DNA of 51,552 nucleotides from Mycobacterium sp. E740. Its GTDB lineage: Bacteria > Actinomycetota > Actinomycetes > Mycobacteriales > Mycobacteriaceae. Each line of letters begins with the position of its first letter. The first letter of the stretch is position 1. Below the pieces are notes generated by a model that was given only the letters and a program-made list of their open reading frames with translations, did not search any database and was not told the origin of the DNA. The position numbers and the translations under genes were made by a program. The stretch spans positions 1-51,552 of the forward strand of contig NZ_LZKP01000184.1 in NCBI RefSeq assembly GCF_001672895.1. Reading direction: 5' to 3'. This document shows positions 33,078 through 42,702 of this stretch, piece after piece.

Positions 33078-34760
33078 TCAGCGGCGGCGGCTCTTCTTGC
33101 GCGGCGGCGGCAGCGCACCCTCGGCGCGCAGCCGGGCGGCGTGCTCGGCGAGCGCCTCCACCAGCGGCCCGACCGCGGCGACTTCGGGCTGCACATCCAC
33201 CCGGAGACCGAACTCCGCTGCGGTCTCGGCGGTCTTGGGCCCGATGCAGGCGACGATGGTGCGCGCATGCGGCTTGCCGGCGATGCCAACCAGGTTGCGA
33301 ACCGTCGAGCTCGAGGTGAAACAGACCGCGTCGAAGCCACCGGTCTTGATCATCTCGCGGGTGTGCGCGGGCGGCGGCGCGGCTCGCACCGTGCGGTACG
33401 CCGTGACGTCCTCGATCTCCCAACCGCGTTCACGCAGGCCCTCGGCCAGCGTCTCGGTGGCGATGTCGGCGCGGGGCAGCAGCACCCGGTTCACCGGGTC
33501 GAAAACGTCGTCATACGGCGGGAACTCGTCGAGCAGGCCCAGCGAGGACTGCTCACCGGCCGGCACCAGTTCGGGGTCGATGCCGAACGCGCGCACCCGG
33601 TCGGCGGTCGCCTGGCCGACGCAGGCGATCTTCACGCCTGAGAAGGCACGGGCGTCGAGGCCGAACTCCTTGAACTTCTCCCACACCGCACGCACGGCGT
33701 TGGTGGAGGTGAAAACGACCCACTGGAAGCGGCCGTCGACCAGACCCTTGACCGCGCGCTCCATCTGCGCGGGGCTGCGCGGCGGCTCCACCGCGATCGT
33801 GGGCACCTCGATCGGCAGGGCACCGTGGCACACCAGCCGCTCGCTCATCTCGCCGGCCTGGTCCTTGGTGCGCGGCACCAGCACGGTCCAGCCGTACAGG
33901 GCGCGGCTCTCCCACCAGTTCAGCTTGGCGCGGTTGGCGACGGTCTTGCCGATCGTCACGACGAGCGGACCGGCCAGCGGGCCTGCCGGCTCGGTGCCGG
34001 CAGGCTTGTCCAGCACAGCCTTGTCGAGCAGCCCGGACAGCGTCGTCTCGACCGAACGCTGTTGGCACGTCGTGCCGTTCGCGGTCACCACAACCGGCGT
34101 TGTCGGCGTCAGGCCGTATTCGATCAGCGTGCGTGCCGCATCCGGCAGATGGGTCGCCGTCGCGTGCAGGATCAGCGGCCCCGGCGCGGCGGCCAGCGCC
34201 GCCCAGTCGACATCCGGCGCGCGGACATCGGCGACGGTGTGCGAGGACCCCAGCGGCAGGCCCGCGTACGTCGGCACCGCCGTGGTGTCCGGCAGGCCTG
34301 GCACGATCTCGAAGTTCAAGTGCGACTTCGCCAGTGCCGAAACCTCGGTGATGACCGCGTCCACCGACAACGGGTCACCGGCGACCAGTCGCACCACGTC
34401 GACGCCCGTGCGCGCCTCGGTGATCAGCGTCTTGGCGACCTCGGCCGGATCGCCGACGGCCGACCGGACGTCGGGCCCGCCTGGTAGCGCCGGCGCCTCG
34501 CCGGCCGGTGCGTCGCCGTCCTTGGCCGACGCGGCCTGCGCGGGTTCCGGGCCGGAGGGTGGCGGCAACTCGCAACCCGCCAGCGCGAGCACCGCTTCGG
34601 GCACGTCGGGATCGGTGAACACCAGGGCGGCGTTGGCGAGCACGGCGCGGGCCCGCGTCGTCAGCAGCCCGGGGTCACCCGGACCCGAACCGACGAACGT
34701 GATGCGGCCCGGCTTCGGCTTGCGCCCCCGCCCGCTGGTCTGGCCTGTCATCTCAGTCAC
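33078..34760 (-). CDS. hemD: Bifunctional-type HemD: SUMT-like N-terminal domain plus uroporphyrinogen-III synthase
   Basis: 560 aa, near the 565 aa of Rv0511. Residues about 15-250 resemble uroporphyrinogen methyltransferases: GRITFVGSGPGDPGLLTTRA is the GxGxGD SAM loop and LVAGDPLSVDAVITEV the later GDP motif. The usual KGGDPFVFGRG signature is degraded and an Ala/Pro-rich insert lies at about 55-100. Residues about 280-530 are the HEM4 synthase domain (TVLVPRTKDQAGEMSERLVC; VVFTSTNAVRAVWEKFKEFG; FTSSSTVRNLV). HemD closes hydroxymethylbilane to uroporphyrinogen III. Whether the first domain still methylates is uncertain. GTG 34760; ATG 34751 is possible. Confidence 0.93.
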   Translation of the reverse strand: MTEMTGQTSGRGRKPKPGRITFVGSGPGDPGLLTTRARAVLANAALVFTDPDVPEAVLALAGCELPPPSGPEPAQAASAKDGDAPAGEAPALPGGPDVRSAVGDPAEVAKTLITEARTGVDVVRLVAGDPLSVDAVITEVSALAKSHLNFEIVPGLPDTTAVPTYAGLPLGSSHTVADVRAPDVDWAALAAAPGPLILHATATHLPDAARTLIEYGLTPTTPVVVTANGTTCQQRSVETTLSGLLDKAVLDKPAGTEPAGPLAGPLVVTIGKTVANRAKLNWWESRALYGWTVLVPRTKDQAGEMSERLVCHGALPIEVPTIAVEPPRSPAQMERAVKGLVDGRFQWVVFTSTNAVRAVWEKFKEFGLDARAFSGVKIACVGQATADRVRAFGIDPELVPAGEQSSLGLLDEFPPYDDVFDPVNRVLLPRADIATETLAEGLRERGWEIEDVTAYRTVRAAPPPAHTREMIKTGGFDAVCFTSSSTVRNLVGIAGKPHARTIVACIGPKTAETAAEFGLRVDVQPEVAAVGPLVEALAEHAARLRAEGALPPPRKKSRRR

Positions 34761-34775
34761 TCCGCTCTAACTGCT

Positions 34776-35708
34776 TCAGTTGCCGTCCGCCATGACCTCG
34801 CGCGCTCCGAGGTCGAACAACTCCTCGGCCACCGAGAGCCCCAGCTCCCGGGCCCGGTCGGGGGTGCCGACACCGGACGCGCGGATCACGTCGGATCCGT
34901 CCAGCGCCGCCACGCAGCCGCGCAGCGACACCTCTTCGAAGACGTTGCCGTCCTCGTCGATGGACTCGACCACCTCAGCGATCGCACCCACCGGCGCGGA
35001 GCAACCCGCCTCCAGTCGGGCGAGCAGGGCCCGTTCAGCGGTGACTGCGGCGCGCGTGTCGGCGTCGTCCAACTCCGCCAGCAGCGCAGCAAGCTCGGTG
35101 GCGTCTGCGCGGCACTCGACCGCGAGCGCACCTTGAGCCGGCGCCGGCAACATCTGCACCGGCTCGAGCGTCTCGGTGACATCGGAGAGCCGCCCGATGC
35201 GAGCCAGTCCCGCCCGCGCGACTACGATGCCGTCGAGATCACCGTTGCTAACCCTGTTCAACCTGGTATCAAGGTTGCCTCTTAGGGGGCGGATTTCCAA
35301 ACCGAGACCCAGTGCTCTAAGCTGCGCGATCCGTCGCGGGCTCGACGTGCCGATCAGTGAGCCGGCCGGCAACTCCCCGAGCACCAGCCCGTCGCGGGCC
35401 ACCAGCGCGTCGCGCGGGTCTTCGCGCTGCGGGATCGCGGCGATGTTGAACCGGGGGTCGTACGCGGTCGGCAGATCCTTGTGGGAATGCACGGCCATGT
35501 CGACCCGGCCGTCGAGGATGGCGTCGCGCAGGGCCGCGGTGAAGACCCCGACGCCGATGTCGGCGATCGGGCCCTGGTTGCGGTCGCCCTCGGTGGAGAT
35601 GGTGACCAGTTCTGCGGCGTGCCCGTTGGCGATGAGCGCATCTCTGACCGTGCCGGCCTGGGTGGTCGCCAGAAGGCTGCCCCGGGTGCCTATCCGAATT
35701 GCAGTCAA
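34776..35708 (-). CDS. hemC: Porphobilinogen deaminase (hydroxymethylbilane synthase)
   Basis: 310 aa. [14 protein letters not shown] at the start, the cofactor-binding Arg cluster in [21 protein letters not shown], and [11 protein letters not shown] with C236, which carries the dipyrromethane cofactor. It polymerises four porphobilinogens. The start is TTG 35708 (the only codon that gives the family N-terminus), 3 bp after the hemA stop, so translation probably depends on hemA. Confidence 0.96.
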   Translation of the reverse strand: MTAIRIGTRGSLLATTQAGTVRDALIANGHAAELVTISTEGDRNQGPIADIGVGVFTAALRDAILDGRVDMAVHSHKDLPTAYDPRFNIAAIPQREDPRDALVARDGLVLGELPAGSLIGTSSPRRIAQLRALGLGLEIRPLRGNLDTRLNRVSNGDLDGIVVARAGLARIGRLSDVTETLEPVQMLPAPAQGALAVECRADATELAALLAELDDADTRAAVTAERALLARLEAGCSAPVGAIAEVVESIDEDGNVFEEVSLRGCVAALDGSDVIRASGVGTPDRARELGLSVAEELFDLGAREVMADGN

Positions 35709-35711
35709 ACG

Positions 35712-37055
35712 TTACTCGGCCTTGTCGAGATCGGTTGTGATGAAAGGCATTTCGGGCCCAGCGACGGCGTCGACGGCCTGCTGGTCGAGCTCGAAGAGCT
35801 CGCGCAGCGCCTCGGCGTAGCTGTCGCCGCCCGGTGCGCTGGCCAGTTGCTTGACGCGCACCGTCGGCGCGTGCAGCAACTTGTCGACGACGCGCCGGAC
35901 GGTCTTGGCGACCTCGTCGCGGTGCGCGGCGTCCAGATGCGGCAGCCGGTTGTCCAGCCTCAGCAGTTCGGCCTCGACCACGTCGGCGGCGCGCTGCCGC
36001 AGCGCGGTGACGGTCGGGGTCACCTCGGCCATCCGCTGGCCGGCCAGGTAGTTGGCGACTTCGGCGGCGACGATCGTGCGCGCGGCTTCGGCGTCGGAGG
36101 CGGCCGCACGCGCCGACGGTTCGCGCTGGATGCGCTCCATGTCGACGACGTAGACCCCTGGCAGGCCGGCGACGGCCTGGTCGACGTCGCGGGGCATGCC
36201 GAGGTCGCAGATGACCAGCTGCTTGGGCTCTTGACCGTGCGCCAGGCCGCGATGGACGTCGGCCAAAGAGACCACCGGCCGCACTGCGCCGGTGCAGCTG
36301 ACGACCACGTCGGCGTCGGTGAGCAGCGGCGGCAGATGGTCGAACGGGAAGGCGTGCGCCTCGATGCCGAGGTCGCGGACGTTGGCGGCGAGGCGCTTGG
36401 CGCGGGGCAGGCTCCGGTTCACGATGTGGATGCGGTCGACTCCCGCGCGGGCGAGGTGCTTGGCGGCCAGCGAGCCCATCGAGCCCGCGCCGATCACCAC
36501 CGCGGTGCGGCCCGCCAGGGAGCCCAGCTTGCCCTCGGCCATGCCGAGCGCGACGGACACCACCGAGGCGCCTGCGGCGTCGATCCCGGTCTCGGAGTGC
36601 ACCCGCTTGCCCACCGACAACGCCCGCTGCGCCAGTTCGTGCAGGGTGCGCCCGACGGTGTGGTTGGTCTCGGCCGTCGCGTAGGCGCGGCGCACCTGAC
36701 CGAGCACCTGCTGTTCGCCGATGACCGCGGAGTCCAGCCCCGAGGCGACCGCGAACAGGTGCTCGACCGCGGCTTCGGCGTAGCGGACGTAGGCGTACTT
36801 GGTCAGATCGCCCAGGCCCATGCCGGAGTGCTCGGAGAGCACCTGCCCGATGACCGACAAGCCGCCGTGAAACGCCTCGACAACGGCGTAGACCTCGACG
36901 CGGTTGCACGTCGACAGGACCATCGCCTCGGTGACGAGAGAGGACTGCAGCACCTTCTCGACGATCTTGGCCTGATCGGCTTCGTCGGTGCTGAGTTGCT
37001 CGAGCACCGACACCGGCGCGCTGCGGTGCGAAACCCCGAAAAGCAGCACGCTCAC
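35712..37055 (-). CDS. hemA: Glutamyl-tRNA reductase
   Basis: 447 aa. The catalytic cysteine is C50 in [15 protein letters not shown]. The NADPH domain has [20 protein letters not shown] and the C-terminal dimerisation helices include [20 protein letters not shown]. It makes glutamate-1-semialdehyde from glutamyl-tRNA, which HemL then converts to ALA. GTG 37055 is the start. First gene of hemA-hemC-hemD-hemB; the 110-bp upstream gap also holds a terminator-like hairpin at 37131-37157. Confidence 0.96.
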   Translation of the reverse strand: MSVLLFGVSHRSAPVSVLEQLSTDEADQAKIVEKVLQSSLVTEAMVLSTCNRVEVYAVVEAFHGGLSVIGQVLSEHSGMGLGDLTKYAYVRYAEAAVEHLFAVASGLDSAVIGEQQVLGQVRRAYATAETNHTVGRTLHELAQRALSVGKRVHSETGIDAAGASVVSVALGMAEGKLGSLAGRTAVVIGAGSMGSLAAKHLARAGVDRIHIVNRSLPRAKRLAANVRDLGIEAHAFPFDHLPPLLTDADVVVSCTGAVRPVVSLADVHRGLAHGQEPKQLVICDLGMPRDVDQAVAGLPGVYVVDMERIQREPSARAAASDAEAARTIVAAEVANYLAGQRMAEVTPTVTALRQRAADVVEAELLRLDNRLPHLDAAHRDEVAKTVRRVVDKLLHAPTVRVKQLASAPGGDSYAEALRELFELDQQAVDAVAGPEMPFITTDLDKAE

Positions 37056-37130
37056 GGCTTCATCACCCGATCTCTCCCCGTCGCTTCGCTCGCCCCAGGA
37101 ACGACAACCACGGTAGTCGGTGACCAGTTA

Positions 37131-37157
37131 GGCGGCCAAATTCCTGCAATTTCCGCC
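37131..37157 (-). terminator. Hairpin between the glutaredoxin-like gene and hemA
   Basis: The stem is GGCGG plus AAATT with a two-base bulge, pairing with AATTT and CCGCC across a 5-nt loop, placed 8 bp downstream of the glutaredoxin-like stop. There is no U-tract. It could separate that gene from hemA or act as a leader structure. Confidence 0.4.
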
Positions 37158-37165
37158 CAGTCAGC

Positions 37166-37423
37166 TCACCGCGCCAGGTCGGCGCGCAGCCGCGGCTCGT
37201 CGACCTCCCAGTAGCTGTGCTCGGCGCCGTCGAGCAGCACGACCGGCAACCGGTCGCCGAACTCGGCCCGCAGCGCGGTCGCGCCGGCCGCCGCTGTGGC
37301 GTCGACGTCCGTGACGGTCAGCTCGAATCCGAGCTCGGCCGCCAGCCCGGCCAGCTGGCCGGCGACCCGCTCACAGATCGTGCAACCGTCGCGCGTCAGC
37401 AGCTCCACCCTGTGCCGATCCAC
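37166..37423 (-). CDS. Glutaredoxin-like (DUF836) protein, Rv0508-like
   Basis: 85 aa. RVELLTRDGCTICERVAGQL contains the active-site CxxC (CTIC). The thioredoxin fold is recognisable (VTDVDATAAAGATALRAEF, RLPVVLLDG with the cis-Pro position). A cytosolic thiol-redox protein of the Rv0508 type. GTG 37423 follows GGCGGA; the much longer upstream frame is an antisense shadow of serB-like sequence. Divergent from the HAD phosphatase. Confidence 0.9.
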   Translation of the reverse strand: MDRHRVELLTRDGCTICERVAGQLAGLAAELGFELTVTDVDATAAAGATALRAEFGDRLPVVLLDGAEHSYWEVDEPRLRADLAR

Positions 37424-37449
37424 TCCGCCAGTATCCCGCGAGCGTGACT

Positions 37450-37455
37450 TAGGGT
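37450..37455 (+). promoter_or_regulatory. Putative -10 (TAGGGT) of a leaderless promoter for the HAD phosphatase
   Basis: TAGGGT (TANNNT) ends 7 nt before GTG 37463 and no RBS is present. Confidence 0.45.
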
Positions 37456-37462
37456 TGACTGC

Positions 37463-38380
37463 GTGTCCGAGCCCGGTCGCGTCGAAGGCGAGCAGTTGGC
37501 GCGACCAGCCTCGCCCGAGGGACAGCAGCGTGCCGGCGAGGCGAGCGCCGAGCAGGCCGTGACCGGGCTGGTCCTCGATGCGCCCACCGTGCCGCCGCCA
37601 CCCCCGCCCGACCTGACCGCCGCCGCGTTCTTCGACGTCGACAACACGCTGGTGCAGGGTTCCTCGCTGCTGCACTTCGCCCGCGGCCTGGCCGCCCGCA
37701 AGTACTTCACCTACGGCGACATCGCGAAGTTCGTCTACGCGCAGGCCAAGTTCCAGCTGACCGGCCGGGAGAACAGCGACGACGTCGCCGAGGGCCGCCG
37801 AAAGGCGCTGGCGTTCATCGAAGGCCGGTCGACGGCCGAGTTGATGGCCGTCGGCGAGGAGATCTACGACGAGATCATCGCCGACAAGATCTGGCCCGGC
37901 ACCCGCGCGTTGGCGCAGATGCACCTCGACGCGGGCCAACAGGTGTGGCTGGTGACCGCCACGCCTTACGAGCTGGCGGCGACGATCGCCAAGCGGTTGG
38001 GCCTGACCGGGGCGCTGGGCACGGTCGCGGAGTCGGTGGACGGGGTGTTCACCGGGCGCCTGGTCGGCGAAATCCTGCACGGCACCGGCAAGGCGCATGC
38101 GGTGCGGTCGCTGGCGATCCGCGAAGGGCTCAACCTGCGGCGCTGCACGGCCTACTCGGACAGCTTCAACGACGTGCCGATGCTGTCGCTGGTCGGCACC
38201 GCGGTGGCGATCAACCCGGATGCGGACCTGCGTGACCTGGCCCGCGAGCGGGGCTGGGAGATCCGTGACTTTCGCACCGCCCGCAAGGCCGCGCGCATCG
38301 GCGTGCCGTCGGCGCTGGCGCTCGGCGCGGCCGGCGGCGCCTTGGCGGCCGTCGTCTCCCGTCGCCAGGAGGGCCGCTGA
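37463..38380 (+). CDS. HAD-IB phosphatase (SerB-like, Rv0505c-like)
   Basis: 305 aa. A disordered N-terminal region of about 50 residues including six or seven prolines precedes [20 protein letters not shown] (D58xD60xT62). Motif two is in [19 protein letters not shown] and motif four in [22 protein letters not shown]-terminal Ala/Gly-rich hydrophobic tail may anchor it to the membrane. It could be phosphoserine phosphatase, but the HAD-IB family also includes lipid-linked phosphatases; the substrate is not certain. Confidence 0.9.
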   Translation: MSEPGRVEGEQLARPASPEGQQRAGEASAEQAVTGLVLDAPTVPPPPPPDLTAAAFFDVDNTLVQGSSLLHFARGLAARKYFTYGDIAKFVYAQAKFQLTGRENSDDVAEGRRKALAFIEGRSTAELMAVGEEIYDEIIADKIWPGTRALAQMHLDAGQQVWLVTATPYELAATIAKRLGLTGALGTVAESVDGVFTGRLVGEILHGTGKAHAVRSLAIREGLNLRRCTAYSDSFNDVPMLSLVGTAVAINPDADLRDLARERGWEIRDFRTARKAARIGVPSALALGAAGGALAAVVSRRQEGR

Positions 38381-38429
38381 CGAGCCGCTGATAGGCTCGC
38401 GCCGCAACTTTCGAGCAGAAAGACCGCGT

Positions 38430-38969
38430 ATGGCCATCGCAGAGAACATCATCGGAACGCACTACCGCTACCCCGACTACTTCGAGGTCGACCGGGAGAA
38501 GATCCGTGAGTTCGCGCGCGCGGTCAAAGACGACCACCCGGCGCACTTCACCGAGGAAGCCGCCCAGGAGTGCGGCTACGACACGCTGATCGCCCCGCTG
38601 ACGTTCCTCGCGGTCGCCGGCCGTCGCGTGCAGCTCGAGATCTTCAACCAGTTCGACGTGCCGATCAACATGGAGCGGGTCCTGCACCGGGACCAGAAGA
38701 TCACCTTCCACCGCCCGATCGTGGCCGGCGACAAGCTGTTCTTCGACTCCTACCTCGACTCGGTGACCGAGTCGCACGGGGCCGTCGTCACCGAGGTTCG
38801 CGGCGAGGTCACCGACGCCGACGGCAACCCCGTGCTCACCAGCGTCGTGACGGTGATGGGCGAGGCAGCTTCCGACACCGAGGCCGACGAGGTGAGCGAG
38901 CGCATCGCCGCCGCGCGCGACGAGGCGATCGCGAAAATGATTGCCAAGCAAACTCGTTCGGGAAGCTAG
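38430..38969 (+). CDS. MaoC/FAS1-like dehydratase N-domain protein (HadA/HadC-like, Rv0504c-like)
   Basis: 179 aa. Starts [20 protein letters not shown]. The hot-dog fold segments are [40 protein letters not shown] and [20 protein letters not shown], typical of the non-catalytic HadA/HadC-type partner of (3R)-hydroxyacyl-ACP dehydratases. No catalytic HadB partner is adjacent. ATG 38430. Its place next to the SerB-like gene matches M. tuberculosis Rv0504c-Rv0505c. Confidence 0.88.
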   Translation: MAIAENIIGTHYRYPDYFEVDREKIREFARAVKDDHPAHFTEEAAQECGYDTLIAPLTFLAVAGRRVQLEIFNQFDVPINMERVLHRDQKITFHRPIVAGDKLFFDSYLDSVTESHGAVVTEVRGEVTDADGNPVLTSVVTVMGEAASDTEADEVSERIAAARDEAIAKMIAKQTRSGS

Positions 38970-38981
38970 CCCTTAGCCCGA

Positions 38982-38991
38982 CGAAGCTTCG
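38982..38991. terminator. Weak palindrome between convergent genes
   Basis: CGAAGCTTCG, a perfect 10-bp palindrome in the 25-bp gap between the dehydratase and acyltransferase genes. It may act as a short bidirectional terminator; there is no U-tract. Confidence 0.3.
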
Positions 38992-38994
38992 GCG

Positions 38995-40065
<1,071 letters not shown>

Positions 40066-40102
40066 GATCGTTACCTTCTCCCCACCCGATAAGTTAAAGC
40101 GC

Positions 40103-41164
40103 CTAGCGTCCCCACCGTTGCGCCGCAGATACGGCGCGGCTCTCCATTGAGCGTACCCATCGCGGGTCGACGATCGGAGTCAATCCGCGACCCCGGACGT
40201 AATCGTCGAAAGCTTCCGCCGTGGTCCACTTCGGGTTGAAGCCGAGGTCATTTCGCATTCGCGAGGTGTCCATGACCCTGCCATAACTCATGTAGTTCAG
40301 CTGCTCGCGATCGAGTTCAGTGTAGCTAGTCGCGCGTCTCAGCGAATCCACAGCCCACAGCGCTGGCCTGGGTACGGGAAGTGCGATACGGCCCGCGCGC
40401 CGGATCGCCTGGCTCATCATGATGATGCCGGCAGCCCCGACGTTGTAGGTGCCCGATTTGCCTGCCATCGTGGCCCGCTCGAGCGCCCCGAGCGCGTCCT
40501 GCTCGTGCAGCAGCTGCAGCCGGGGGTCGTGGCCGACGACGGTCGGCACCACCGGTCCGGCGAGATAGCGCGACAACGCGGTGTCCATCGCCGGACCGAT
40601 CATGTTGGCCAGCCGCAGGATGGTGACCGCGATGTCGGGCCGGCGTCGCCCCAGCCCGCGGGCGTAACCCTCGATGTCGATGCTGTCGCGGGCGAACCCT
40701 TCACCCGGCGGCCGTCGCGCGCTGCTGTCCTCGGTGAACCGCACCGGGTCCCGTGAGCTCGAGCCGTACACCTCCGACGTCGACTTCAGCACCACGCGTC
40801 GCACCGACGGCGCTTTCTGACAGGCCGCGAACAGCTGGATCGCGCCCATCACGTTGAGTTCCTTGAGCGTCGCGCGACCACCGGAGCGCGGTGCGTAGGA
40901 CGCCGCGGCGGCGTGCACCACGGTGTCGACATCACCGTTGCGGATCACCTTGGCGATGAAGGGATTCCGGATGTCGGCGCGGACGAACTCGGCGCGGCCC
41001 ATCCGGCGCAGCAGGTCCTTGCTCGGCGCGATCGCGTCGACGGCGATCACGTGGTTGATCAACGGGTTCTGCGCGAGCCGGGCCGTCAGATAGCCGCCGA
41101 GGAACCGGCACGCCCCGGTGACCAGGACGACCTTCGGATAGGGCACGGGGCCCTCGGAATCCAT
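40103..41164 (-). CDS. NAD-dependent epimerase/dehydratase (SDR, GalE2/Rv0501-like)
   Basis: 353 aa. VVLVTGACRFLGGYLTARLA at residues 12-31 is a Rossmann motif with an atypical C in place of the usual A/G. KSTSEVYGSSSRDP follows, where TSEVYG replaces the typical SSxxVYG. The YxxxK pair is not obvious in its usual place, so catalysis is uncertain. ATG 41164, 31 bp after bS22. Confidence 0.83.
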   Translation of the reverse strand: MDSEGPVPYPKVVLVTGACRFLGGYLTARLAQNPLINHVIAVDAIAPSKDLLRRMGRAEFVRADIRNPFIAKVIRNGDVDTVVHAAAASYAPRSGGRATLKELNVMGAIQLFAACQKAPSVRRVVLKSTSEVYGSSSRDPVRFTEDSSARRPPGEGFARDSIDIEGYARGLGRRRPDIAVTILRLANMIGPAMDTALSRYLAGPVVPTVVGHDPRLQLLHEQDALGALERATMAGKSGTYNVGAAGIIMMSQAIRRAGRIALPVPRPALWAVDSLRRATSYTELDREQLNYMSYGRVMDTSRMRNDLGFNPKWTTAEAFDDYVRGRGLTPIVDPRWVRSMESRAVSAAQRWGR

Positions 41165-41195
41165 GACCGGTCAGCCTAACGACCGCGCGCGGAGG

Positions 41196-41297
41196 TTACT
41201 TACCGAGTTTTCTGCGCTGAACCCGGGTGCGACGAAGCAGCTTGCGGTGCTTCTTCTTCGACATGCGCTTACGCCGCTTCTTGATGACTGAACCCAT
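41196..41297 (-). CDS. Small ribosomal protein bS22 (AURKAIP1/COX24 type)
   Basis: 33 aa, extremely basic: starts [20 protein letters not shown] and ends VQRRKLGK. This equals the Rv0500B-type protein later found as an extra subunit of mycobacterial 30S ribosomes. GGAG lies 4 nt before ATG 41297. Between it and the HTH gene is a possible -10 (TAAAGT, 41353-41358). Confidence 0.93.
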
Positions 41298-41352
41298 GAA
41301 CTCCGCTACCTGTGACTTACTTGCCTAACAAGCACTGTTGACTGACCCGGCC

Positions 41353-41358
41353 ACTTTA
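41353..41358 (-). promoter_or_regulatory. Possible -10 (TAAAGT) for bS22
   Basis: TAAAGT (TANNNT) on the minus strand, about 55 nt upstream of the bS22 start, within the 119-bp gap to the HTH gene. No convincing -35; tentative. Confidence 0.3.
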
Positions 41359-41416
41359 CCGGGATGCGCAGGTAACCGCGAACCGTGCCCAGCCGGCGCG
41401 GAGCAGACGCAGAAGA

Positions 41417-41677
41417 TCAGCCTGCGTCGAAGTACGAACTCTCCAACATGTCGTGAACGGCTTTGGCGTGCACGCGGAACGAGCGGCCGACACGGACGGC
41501 TGGCAGCTCCCCGTTGTGCACCAACCGGTAGACCGTCATCTTGCTGACCCGCATCAGGCTGGCCACTTCGGCGACGGTGAGGAATTGAGCTCGTGGCTGT
41601 TGACCATCGGATCCGGTGTCCCGACCCGACTTTCCACTGGCCGAATCCCGCGAGGAGGGCCCGTTCATAGACGTCAT
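41417..41677 (-). CDS. Excisionase-type HTH DNA-binding protein (Rv0500A-like)
   Basis: 86 aa from ATG 41677 (MTSMNGPSSRD); ATG 41668 is an alternative. A low-complexity N-terminus precedes FLTVAEVASLMRVSKMTVYR and LVHNGELPAVRVGRSFRVHA, the winged HTH of the MerR-like excisionase family (related to BldC-type regulators in actinobacteria). No integrase or phage gene is near, so it is a chromosomal regulator rather than a recombination factor. Linked to proC and bS22 in many actinobacteria (recalled). Confidence 0.9.
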   Translation of the reverse strand: MTSMNGPSSRDSASGKSGRDTGSDGQQPRAQFLTVAEVASLMRVSKMTVYRLVHNGELPAVRVGRSFRVHAKAVHDMLESSYFDAG

Positions 41678-41696
41678 CGCAACCCAATCATTCAGG

Positions 41697-41743
41697 GCAC
41701 GGGCAGTCCCAGCGGCTTCCCCACCGCTGGCACCCACCCGTGC
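41697..41743 (-). promoter_or_regulatory. Nested hairpin in the leader between proC and the HTH gene
   Basis: The outer stem pairs GCACGGG (41697-41703, plus strand) with CCCGTGC (41737-41743). The inner stem pairs CCAGCGG (41709-41715) with CCGCTGG (41724-41730). Both are perfect 7-bp stems with an 8-nt apical loop, ending about 20 nt before the HTH start. A possible -10, TATTCT, lies just upstream (41754-41759), so the structure could open a 5' leader. Confidence 0.6.
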
Positions 41744-41792
41744 TTACACGAGGAGAATAGCGTGGCAGATGGTGTTACTGCGACGGGTGTGG

Positions 41793-41809
41793 GTAATTAA
41801 ACGAATTAC
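41793..41809 (-). terminator. Small hairpin at the proC stop codon
   Basis: GTAATT (41793-41798) pairs with AATTAC (41804-41809), 5-nt loop, and covers the proC TAA (41806-41808). AT-rich and short, with no U-run; it may be a weak 3'-end hairpin. Confidence 0.4.
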
Positions 41810-42690
41810 TCATATGTAACTCCGAGCTGCTCAGAGCGGGTTTTCGCGGCCGTCACCGCATCGGCGACCGCTGCCCGCAAACCGCTGCGCTCGAGTTCGC
41901 GCAGACCAGCCGCCGTGGTGCCACCCGGCGAGGTAACCGTCGCGCGCAGCTGCGCGGGCGTGGTGTCCATGGTGATACCCGTCGATGACCCCGCCGGCGC
42001 GGTGGCCTCGTCCAGCCGATCGAGCAGCATCGCGGCCGAGCCGGCCATCGTGTGCGCGACCAGATCGGTGGCCACCGAGCGCGACAACCCGACGTCGACG
42101 CCGGCGTCGACGAGCGCCTCGACCATCAGGAAGAAGTACGCCGGACCCGACCCCGAGATCGCGGTGACCGCGTCGAGTTGGGTCTCCGGTACCGTCAGCA
42201 CCCCGCCGACCGCGTCGAAGATCGCGGCGACCTCTTTCATCTGCTCTTCGGTGGCGAACCGGCCCGCGGACAGCGCACTGACGCCCCCGCCGACGACGAT
42301 CGGCGCGTTGGGCATGACGCGGATCACGGGCGAGCCGACGGGCAGCTTGTTCTCGTAGTAGTCGGTGGTGACTCCGGCGGCGACGGTCACGAAAACCTGT
42401 TCGTCCGTGTCGCTTTCGGCTTGAGCGGCCGCATCGACGATCTCGTCGACGAGGCCTCCCACATCGGCGGGTTTGACGGCCACGATCACGTAGCCGGCGT
42501 GGTCGACCGCGTTGGCCACCGTCGTCACCAGAACGGAGTATGTGTCGGCCAGGTACTTGGCCCGGTCCGGATTCTTCTCCGCTACCACCAGGTCCTTGAC
42601 CTGCCGCCCGGCGCGCAGCAGTCCGGACAGCAGCGCCTCACCGATGCTTCCCCCGCCGACGATCGCGATTCTGGCCATGCCGGAAAGCAT
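41806..42690 (-). CDS. proC: Pyrroline-5-carboxylate reductase
   Basis: 294 aa. MARIAIVGGGSIGEALLSGL is the Rossmann start, VIVAVKPADVGGLVDEI the middle motif, ITDAVTAISGSGPAYFFLMV-like the C-terminal signature (seen as AVTAISGSGPAYFFLMVEAL), and SPGGTTAAGLRELE the family end. It reduces P5C to proline with NAD(P)H. ATG 42690 (MLSGMARI) resembles the M. tuberculosis start; ATG 42678 is possible. 12 bp after the thioesterase stop. Confidence 0.95.
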   Translation of the reverse strand: MLSGMARIAIVGGGSIGEALLSGLLRAGRQVKDLVVAEKNPDRAKYLADTYSVLVTTVANAVDHAGYVIVAVKPADVGGLVDEIVDAAAQAESDTDEQVFVTVAAGVTTDYYENKLPVGSPVIRVMPNAPIVVGGGVSALSAGRFATEEQMKEVAAIFDAVGGVLTVPETQLDAVTAISGSGPAYFFLMVEALVDAGVDVGLSRSVATDLVAHTMAGSAAMLLDRLDEATAPAGSSTGITMDTTPAQLRATVTSPGGTTAAGLRELERSGLRAAVADAVTAAKTRSEQLGVTYE

Positions 42691-42702
42691 TGCAGACGAG
42701 CC

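Noticed and set aside
41417..41677. Prophage or integrative-element excisionase.
   Set aside because: No integrase, attachment site or phage gene nearby; it sits in the conserved proC-bS22 core of mycobacteria.
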